Assembly (NCBI GenBank): GCA_028707375.1
Contig: JAQWCB010000019.1
Span: 1-10,810, forward strand
Length of the DNA stretch: 10,810 bases
Direction of reading: 5' to 3'
Source: Bacilli bacterium
GTDB lineage: Bacteria; Bacillota_I; Bacilli_A; RFN20; CAG-288
Part shown: one piece after another, positions 6,952-10,810 of the stretch
How the letters are laid out: each line of letters starts with the position of its first letter
Numbering within the stretch: the stretch's first letter is position 1
Position numbers and translations under genes: made by a program
The notes under the pieces: generated by a model
Told to the model about the DNA's origin: nothing
The model's input: only the letters and a program-made list of their open reading frames with translations
Database searches by the model: none

Positions 6952-7845
6952 TTAATTGGTTGTTCCGTTAACGATAGAAACGGCGACAGGATATTCAGCC
7001 GTCATTGCATCAGCAACTCCAGTTTGCACAGCTGTTGCACACGCTGAAAAGGTTTTGAGAGCCGATTCGTGAATAGCTCCGTATTCCGGAACCAAAACTT
7101 CTTCAATGACATCGTCAGTTACAGTTTGAATCTGCGAAACGACCTTTCGTCCATTTAAATCGTTTAGATCAGTCATTTCAGCTAAATCTGAATCTGCAGA
7201 AACGATGAGTACTAATTCGGAAGTGTAATAAGGATTAGTAAAATCAATCGACAATCGACGCTCAGGAGTATCGGTCATACCGGCAATGATCATATTTATT
7301 TCACCGGAATTCAATGCAGGAATCAAGGCTTCCCACGTATACTTTTTAATAACTAAATTGTAATCGAGATTTTCGGCACACATCTTAGCAATTTGAACAT
7401 CGTATCCATCGGCATATTCACCAGTCTTGTCGTAAAGAGGATAAGTATAGGAAGATGGAGAAGTCTCGGTCCAGTTAAATGGGGCGTAATTTGCTTCCAT
7501 GCCAACGATGAGCGTTTCCTTGGTTTCATCATAGGGGGCCTCAGTTAAAACTGTTTCACTTGAATCGCCTTGAACTTGCTCAAGCGCAGTGGCTCTTTCA
7601 GTTGCTTCAGTCATTAAAGTGTTTCGCGTATCCGCGGAAATATCTGCGAGAACCGAATTGAGACTATCAGTTAATTCCGAATCCTTTTGGACACCGATAG
7701 AAACCGATAAATCTTTTTGTGTCTCTCCGAGAATAGATTGCTCAAAGTGAACAATGGCTAGACTTGAAGAAGAATTGCATGATGAAAGTGGTGTAACCAA
7801 TCCCACCATCAGGGCTGAACATAGAATTAATTTTGCTTTATTCAT
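6952..7845 (-). CDS. circularly permuted amino-acid-binding lipoprotein (SBP_bac_3-like), probable lysine binder
   Basis: This 297-residue protein is the substrate-binding component of the transporter. A lipoprotein signal peptide ends at PLSSC, with Cys23 as the lipid-anchored residue. After a Ser linker, residues 28-88 (from LAIVHFEQSILGE through VSIGVQKDSELTDSL and ADISADTRNTLM) match the segment that normally ends this family: last strand of lobe 2, second hinge crossover, and final helix. A linker at about 89-110 leads into the usual mature N-terminus, TLIVGMEANYAPFNW, then GYDVQIAKM, IIAGMTDTPERR and VADAMTAEYPVAV. The chain stops at IVNGTTN, just where the displaced segment would follow. 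Ligand residues survive: the aromatics in YAPFNW, Arg196/197 for the substrate carboxylate, and Asp279 for the amino group. Nothing appears missing, so this looks like a complete permuted domain rather than a fragment. The lysine assignment comes from the riboswitch. The ribosome binding site AAAGGAG is unusually far from the ATG (13 bases). Confidence 0.88.
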   Translation of the reverse strand: MNKAKLILCSALMVGLVTPLSSCNSSSSLAIVHFEQSILGETQKDLSVSIGVQKDSELTDSLNSVLADISADTRNTLMTEATERATALEQVQGDSSETVLTEAPYDETKETLIVGMEANYAPFNWTETSPSSYTYPLYDKTGEYADGYDVQIAKMCAENLDYNLVIKKYTWEALIPALNSGEINMIIAGMTDTPERRLSIDFTNPYYTSELVLIVSADSDLAEMTDLNDLNGRKVVSQIQTVTDDVIEEVLVPEYGAIHESALKTFSACATAVQTGVADAMTAEYPVAVSIVNGTTN

Positions 7846-7914
7846 ATATAAAAAAAGCTCCTTTCTTAAGATCGCATTCTATCAATGCAACCTTTCCGAA
7901 TGGAACGTTTATAC
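7846..7914 (-). promoter_or_regulatory. expression platform of the lysine riboswitch and start region of the binding-protein gene
   Basis: Between the aptamer and the ATG, the minus-strand RNA has a small TTCC/GGAA hairpin, a GCATT/AATGC hairpin, then AAAGGAG followed by C and seven U residues. No GC-rich terminator stem is visible. AAGAAAG and CTTTTTT flank GAG and could fold into a weak hairpin that buries the ribosome binding site. The AAAGGAG could also pair with CTCCT inside the aptamer. Control at translation start therefore seems more likely than termination, but this is inference. Confidence 0.4.
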
Positions 7915-8080
7915 ATCAATAGCTCCTCTATTCTTTTGGAATAGGAGTATATAAGATATTTTCTTATATCCCAACTCAACATTTTTGGCACAATGCTGGT
8001 TTCGGCTCACTTACCTTTTGAATAACTTCAATTTGCCAGTGAAGTTACTTTACTTTTTAAGCAAGCTCCTCTATCGGATC
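7915..8080 (-). ncRNA. lysine riboswitch (L-box) aptamer
   Basis: Read on the minus strand, the leader begins with CCGATAGAGGAGC and AAAAAGTA, which match the conserved 5' core of the lysine riboswitch (AGAGGNGC ... AGUA). A hairpin GTAACTTCA/TGAAGTTAT follows, then AAAAGGTAAGTGAGCCGAAAC, a close match to the conserved GAAAGG...GCCGAA core. Further hairpins are CAGCATT/AATGTTG, ATATAAGA/TCTTATAT and CTCCTATTC/GAATAGAGGAG. The closing stem P1 pairs CGATAG (8071-8076) with CTATTG (7917-7922). This gives a five-way junction of about 165 bases, the normal size. Known L-boxes bind lysine and switch off lysine biosynthesis or uptake genes, so the downstream transporter is expected to be repressed when lysine is plentiful. 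A covariance-model search was not possible here. Confidence 0.87.
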
Positions 8081-8091
8081 TTATACGTAAG

Positions 8092-8120
8092 TTTATAGAG
8101 CATTTGATAGTGGTTGTCAA
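8092..8120 (-). promoter_or_regulatory. promoter of the lysine-riboswitch transporter operon
   Basis: On the minus strand a perfect TTGACA (8115-8120) is separated by exactly 17 bases from TATAAA (8092-8097). This is a near-consensus housekeeping promoter, and transcription would start a few bases before the riboswitch aptamer. It is the strongest promoter in the window, which fits a leader whose control is exerted after initiation. Confidence 0.88.
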
Positions 8121-8165
8121 GATAAAGATTCATAAATTTTCCACTTGATCATAATCACAATCTTA

Positions 8166-8191
8166 ATGCCTATCTCATGCATAATAGGTAT
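8166..8191. repeat. inverted repeat in the ldh/transporter intergenic region
   Basis: ATGCCTAT (8166-8173) and ATAGGTAT (8184-8191) are inverted copies with one mismatch, separated by 10 bases. The repeat lies upstream of the TATAAT box proposed for ldh and upstream of the divergent transporter promoter, so it could be an operator for either. No regulator binding site that I know matches it. Confidence 0.3.
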
Positions 8192-8210
8192 CACATATAT
8201 CAAAATCTAG

Positions 8211-8216
8211 TATAAT
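8211..8216 (+). promoter_or_regulatory. candidate -10 box of ldh
   Basis: A perfect TATAAT lies 90 bases before the ldh ATG. The -35 region is poor (TATCAC at 15 bases is the best), so a helper protein or another promoter closer to the gene is possible. The leader between it and the ATG contains only weak inverted repeats. Confidence 0.4.
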
Positions 8217-8262
8217 TATATTAGGATAGCTTTTGTTATCTTGATATATATTGGAAATCATA

Positions 8263-8283
8263 TTGTAAAAATGTGTTAAACAA
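8263..8283. promoter_or_regulatory. weak Rex-like inverted repeat before ldh
   Basis: TTGT (8263-8266) and ACAA (8280-8283) flank an AT-rich centre that includes GTTAAACAA on the right. Rex, the NADH-sensing repressor of fermentation genes, binds TTGTTAA/TTAACAA-type inverted repeats of about 18 bases; this one spans 21 and is symmetric only at its ends. It is placed where a repressor would block ldh, but the match is loose. Confidence 0.2.
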
Positions 8284-8306
8284 TAGGAGAGAGGGAGATA
8301 TTATTT

Positions 8307-9239
8307 ATGAATGGAAAAAGAAAAGTGGTATTAGTTGGAACGGGAATGGTAGGAATGAGTTTTGCCTTTGCTGCCCTGAATCAGCATCTATTTGATGAAT
8401 TAGTACTTATCGATATGAATAAGGAAAGAGCGATTGGTGAGGCAATGGACTTGAATCACTCATTGGCTTTCTCGGGAATGAACATGAACATATATGCGGG
8501 TGATTACTATGATACGGCCGATGCCGACATTGTTGTTATTGCGGCTGGAGTATCACAAAAACCTGGTGAATCGCGAATGGACTTATTAAAGAAAAATGCT
8601 GCAATTATGAAATCAATTGTTGATTCAGTTGTCAAAGCTGGATTTGAAGGACTTTTTCTCATTGCATCAAATCCAGTGGATGTTATGACCAAAGTGGCTT
8701 ACGATGTTTCAGGATTTAATCCGTATCGTGTCATTGGTTCAGGAACGGCGCTAGATACGGCTAGACTCCGCTATATCTTGGGAAATAAGCTTTATACCGA
8801 TCCTCAAAATATTCATGCCTATGTTATGGGAGAACACGGTGATTCCGAGTTTATTCCCTGGAGCCAAGCTATGATGTCGACAAAGCCCATCAATCAAATT
8901 ATTCCCAAGACGGAACAGGAATCGATGTTTCAAGAAATTGAGACTCAGGTTCGCGATGCAGCACAAAAGATTATTAAAGCTAAGCGTGCAACTTATTATG
9001 GAATCGGAATGGCTCTTTGCCGAATCGTGAGAACTATCTTAGGAAATCAAAGATCAATTCTTACAGTCTCTGCTATGCTCAAAGGCGAATATGGCGAACG
9101 TGATGTCTTTATCGGGGTTCCAGCAATCATAGGAAAAAATGGTATTCAATCAGTGATTGAACTAGAATTATCAAAGGAAGAAATCAATAAACTCCACGCT
9201 TCGTGTGATACCTTGCGCGACGCGTTTGCTGAATTATAA
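8307..9239 (+). CDS. ldh: L-lactate dehydrogenase, fructose-1,6-bisphosphate-activated type
   Basis: This 310-residue cytoplasmic enzyme reduces pyruvate to L-lactate with NADH, regenerating NAD+ in fermentation. The NAD fold begins VVLVGTGMVG (Gly11/13/16), with Asp36 ending the second strand (LVLID), which marks NAD over NADP. The active-site loop GVSQKPGESR carries Gln84, the residue that selects lactate over malate, and Arg90 that polarises the substrate. Asp150 and Arg153 lie in LDTAR, and catalytic His177 in GEHGD. Arg155 and His170 occupy the positions that bind fructose bisphosphate in Bacillus enzymes, so allosteric activation by glycolytic flux is predicted. The ribosome binding site GGGAG lies 9 to 10 bases before the ATG, and a strong terminator follows the stop directly, so it is a single-gene unit. 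It is divergent from the lysine transporter, with no obvious functional link. Confidence 0.94.
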   Translation: MNGKRKVVLVGTGMVGMSFAFAALNQHLFDELVLIDMNKERAIGEAMDLNHSLAFSGMNMNIYAGDYYDTADADIVVIAAGVSQKPGESRMDLLKKNAAIMKSIVDSVVKAGFEGLFLIASNPVDVMTKVAYDVSGFNPYRVIGSGTALDTARLRYILGNKLYTDPQNIHAYVMGEHGDSEFIPWSQAMMSTKPINQIIPKTEQESMFQEIETQVRDAAQKIIKAKRATYYGIGMALCRIVRTILGNQRSILTVSAMLKGEYGERDVFIGVPAIIGKNGIQSVIELELSKEEINKLHASCDTLRDAFAEL

Positions 9240-9270
9240 AATAATGCTCCGCTACTGCGGAGCATTATTT
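9239..9270. terminator. strong bidirectional terminator between ldh and the DJ-1 gene
   Basis: ATAATGCTCCGC (9241-9252) and GCGGAGCATTAT (9257-9268) form a perfect 12-bp stem around the loop TACT, extended by two A-T pairs. A/T runs on both sides let it act in either direction. It starts at the ldh stop codon and lies about 37 bases past the end of the convergent DJ-1-family gene. Confidence 0.93.
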
Positions 9271-9306
9271 ATATAGATAAAGGGTGTCAGAATATCGTAT
9301 CCTAAA

Positions 9307-9852
9307 TTATATTCCTTTTGTTCCATGTTTAATTTTATCCAAACCATCTTGACCTAAATAAAAACGAACAATCTCTTCAGCAAATGGAAGTGAATAATAC
9401 ATAGAACGTGCAGTAATTAAGTTTTTATCTACAACCACTGGATCAACTTTATTTCTTGTGGTTGCACCCACCTCAAACCCTGGGAAACAGGTAAAGTTAC
9501 GATTGTTCAATAAGTTTAGCTTTATTAGAAGCGATGGCCCAGCACAGATGGCACATATAAGTTTTTGATTTTGATAAAAGTGTTTTAGGACTGAAGCAAC
9601 TTCATTTGAGTTCGAAAGATTTTCTACTCCCGTGCTTCCGCCAGGGATAATAATAAAGTCATATTTTTCGAAATCAATATCTTCTAATGTGTATTGAGCA
9701 AAAACTTTGGTACCCATTGAGGATATGATATGATCTGTGTGATTGGTGGAAACTAAATCAGCTTTAATTCCTGCTCTCAATAGAATATCCTGTGGACCTA
9801 GTGCCTCGGTTTGCTCAAAACCATCGGCTAATAGTATAATTCCTTTTTTCAT
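9307..9852 (-). CDS. DJ-1/PfpI (ThiJ) family protein
   Basis: This 181-residue single-domain protein belongs to the DJ-1/ThiJ/PfpI superfamily. It has the flavodoxin-like fold start KKGIILLADGFEQTEALG with the conserved Glu16, the YDFIIIPGG strand-turn (64-72), and the nucleophile elbow AICAGP with Cys103. Members act as deglycases or glyoxalases, chaperones or peptidases, and the exact reaction cannot be told from the sequence; a bacterial YajL/DJ-1-like stress role is the best guess. The start is fixed by a strong AAGGAGG eight bases before the ATG at 9852; an in-frame ATG at 9918 would add 22 residues that match nothing in the family and has no such site. It appears to be transcribed alone, convergent with ldh and divergent from the MazF-like gene. 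Confidence 0.9.
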   Translation of the reverse strand: MKKGIILLADGFEQTEALGPQDILLRAGIKADLVSTNHTDHIISSMGTKVFAQYTLEDIDFEKYDFIIIPGGSTGVENLSNSNEVASVLKHFYQNQKLICAICAGPSLLIKLNLLNNRNFTCFPGFEVGATTRNKVDPVVVDKNLITARSMYYSLPFAEEIVRFYLGQDGLDKIKHGTKGI

Positions 9853-9873
9853 AATTAAGACCTCCTTATATCT

Positions 9874-9903
9874 AGTGTAGGCCAAGAAAAGAGTGAATAG
9901 CAA
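9874..9903 (-). promoter_or_regulatory. candidate promoter of the DJ-1-family gene
   Basis: On the minus strand TTGCTA (9898-9903) and TACACT (9874-9879) are 18 bases apart, just upstream of the AAGGAGG ribosome binding site. The -35 box overlaps the palindrome at 9899-9914, an arrangement expected if a repressor or activator controls the gene. Confidence 0.5.
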
Positions 9904-9914
9904 AAATATTTGCT
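9899..9914. repeat. palindrome overlapping the DJ-1 promoter
   Basis: AGCAAA (9899-9904) and TTTGCT (9909-9914) are perfect inverted arms around AATA. The palindrome covers the -35 box proposed for the DJ-1 gene and shares the octamer GCAAAAAT with the second palindrome near the divergent gene, so it is a candidate operator half of a common regulatory region. Confidence 0.35.
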
Positions 9915-9964
9915 TCAATTGTATGACTTTATATTTTTCCTAAGGCTTTAGTAACAACGAACTA

Positions 9965-9978
9965 ATTTTTGCAAAAAT
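9965..9978. repeat. 14-bp palindrome upstream of the MazF-like gene
   Basis: ATTTTTGCAAAAAT is a perfect 14-bp palindrome ending 3 bases before the -35 region proposed for the gene at 10034. It contains the same GCAAAAAT found at 9900-9907. In AT-rich DNA such runs arise by chance fairly often, so the operator reading is tentative. Confidence 0.3.
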
Positions 9979-9981
9979 GAA

Positions 9982-10010
9982 ATGATATGATTTAAATAAA
10001 ATGGTATAAT
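9982..10010 (+). promoter_or_regulatory. promoter of the MazF-like gene, extended -10 type
   Basis: TATAAT (10005-10010) is preceded by TGG, giving an extended -10 element, with ATGATA (9982-9987, four of six -35 consensus bases) 17 bases upstream. GAGGTG lies about 10 bases before the ATG. This arrangement supports the 10034 frame as a real gene. Confidence 0.7.
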
Positions 10011-10033
10011 AAGAAAAGAGGTGAACAAATTAT

Positions 10034-10810
10034 ATGGAAAAGAAATCCTATATTTATCCAGGGACTGTTTTTACTGCTAAAAATTATGATCCATTTACAA
10101 AACAAATACTAACTCATCCCTTTGTATGTGTATACAATCAGGCATTGGATCAAAATTTAAATGGTGAAACCAACATTCTTGCGTTGCTTATTACTTCTAA
10201 TAGTAAACAACTGAGCAGGCAGATTCCTATACTTAAATCTAAAAATAATTTTCTCGATAAAGATTCATATTGCTATTCAAATAATATCTATATGTTTTTA
10301 AAGGAAGACGTGACAATCATTGGCCAACTGGATTCCGACACATTCTTTGACATTGTACAAAAAAGACAATTAATGTTGCGTGGTGAGAATGATCAATGTG
10401 TTCAATCGTTGATGAATATGAAGGCATATGAATCTAAAATAGCTAAAGAAGAGACAAATTCTCATTGCAACAATCCTTCAAATAAAAAAGTTGTTCAGCA
10501 ATGTTCTAGCGCCAATACCAATAAAAAGAATGATGAGAGAAAAGATGACAATAACAACAATAAATTTTTAAGTGAAAGTCATGACTCTTCAAAAACTAAG
10601 AGTGATGAGAAAAAACACTTGCCGACCAAGAGCAAAAAAAAGAAGGCAAAAAACAAATCGAAAACTAATAGAAAATCTCAAATTAATAAAACAAATATTA
10701 ATCATCAACAGAAGACCCAAAAGATTCAATCGCATCAATTCAAGAAAACGGATGATGGTCCAGTAATAATAGGCGAACCAAATCAACGGAATTTTGTTAG
10801 CAAGTCTCAA
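10034..10810 (+). CDS. MazF/PemK-like N-terminal domain with long basic low-complexity tail (3' end outside window)
   Basis: An open frame of 259 codons runs off the right edge without a stop. Residues 8-115 resemble the MazF/PemK ribonuclease-toxin fold: YPGTVFTAKNYDP, HPFVCVYNQ, then ILALLITSN, IPILKSKNNFLDKDSYC, VTIIGQLDSDTFFDIV. These parallel the family's opening strand, (R)PxVVV strand, ITS loop, LxKDS loop and IGxLs segment. MazF toxins cut RNA, usually using a conserved Arg before that Pro and a Thr in the ITS loop; here the Arg is His28 while Thr53 is present, so activity is doubtful. Residues 140-259 are rich in Lys, Asn and Ser with runs such as KSKKKKAKNKSK, probably disordered and nucleic-acid binding. 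No antitoxin-like gene lies just upstream. The domain call rests on pattern memory; an unrelated SH3-like barrel is possible. Confidence 0.6.
   Translation, partial: MEKKSYIYPGTVFTAKNYDPFTKQILTHPFVCVYNQALDQNLNGETNILALLITSNSKQLSRQIPILKSKNNFLDKDSYCYSNNIYMFLKEDVTIIGQLDSDTFFDIVQKRQLMLRGENDQCVQSLMNMKAYESKIAKEETNSHCNNPSNKKVVQQCSSANTNKKNDERKDDNNNNKFLSESHDSSKTKSDEKKHLPTKSKKKKAKNKSKTNRKSQINKTNINHQQKTQKIQSHQFKKTDDGPVIIGEPNQRNFVSKSQ

Noticed and set aside
6952..7845. Binding-protein gene as a truncated pseudogene
   Set aside because: The missing C-terminal segment is present in full at the front of the same frame, the signal peptide and ligand residues are intact, and it is embedded in a regulated operon.
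4750..8173. Octamer ATGCCTAT shared by the promoter regions of the oxidoreductase operon and ldh as a common operator
   Set aside because: The same octamer also occurs inside ldh coding sequence near 8814, and the surrounding symmetry differs, so chance is enough.
9853..9918. Longer N-terminus for the DJ-1-family protein
   Set aside because: The extra 22 residues match nothing in the family, and the strong AAGGAGG lies just before the ATG at 9852.
10572..10810. Small open frames on both strands in the last 240 bases
   Set aside because: They overlap the long frame from 10034 that has its own promoter and ribosome binding site; their composition is a by-product of its Lys/Asn-rich codons.

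Overview
The window comes from a low-GC bacterium of the Bacillota type, possibly near Erysipelotrichia or the non-recoding relatives of Mollicutes; the lineage is my inference. The signs are AT-rich intergenic DNA, AGGAGG-type ribosome binding sites, a lysine (L-box) riboswitch, a lipoprotein-type solute-binding protein and an L-lactate dehydrogenase with the residues of the fructose-1,6-bisphosphate-activated type. Trp is TGG throughout the genes read here. Stops are mostly TAA, with TAG twice and TGA once, so the standard bacterial code fits.

Layout. The 3' end of a glutamyl-tRNA synthetase gene (to 498, +) meets, across a bidirectional terminator near 616-653, the end of a three-gene minus-strand operon. 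In order of transcription that operon is a 752-residue Old-Yellow-Enzyme/2,4-dienoyl-CoA-reductase-like FMN/FAD/[4Fe-4S] oxidoreductase (4684-2426), the large catalytic subunit of an aconitase X dehydratase (2411-1116) and its small swivel subunit (1113-673). Tight spacing suggests one pathway, but the substrate cannot be read from the sequence. A divergent mntP-type manganese exporter (4841-5413, +) follows.

From 8120 down to 5420 on the minus strand lies a complete amino-acid ABC transporter operon: a near-consensus promoter, a lysine riboswitch (about 7915-8080), a solute-binding lipoprotein, a permease and an ATPase. The riboswitch marks the operon as lysine-responsive, so lysine or a close relative is the likely cargo. 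The most striking feature of the window is that the solute-binding protein is circularly permuted. After the lipobox Cys comes the segment that normally ends such proteins, then a linker, then the normal N-terminus, and the chain stops where the displaced segment should have followed.

Divergent from this operon is ldh (8307-9239, +), which ends at a strong perfect hairpin terminator shared with a convergent DJ-1/PfpI-family gene (9852-9307, -). Divergent from the latter, and running off the right edge, is an open frame with no stop in the window (10034 to beyond 10810, +). Its product has a MazF/PemK-like N-terminal domain and a long Lys/Asn/Ser-rich tail. The two divergent promoters carry related palindromic sequences.

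No insertion sequences, CRISPR arrays, tRNA or rRNA genes were seen. The candidate undescribed systems are the permuted lysine-binding protein and the oxidoreductase/aconitase-X operon.
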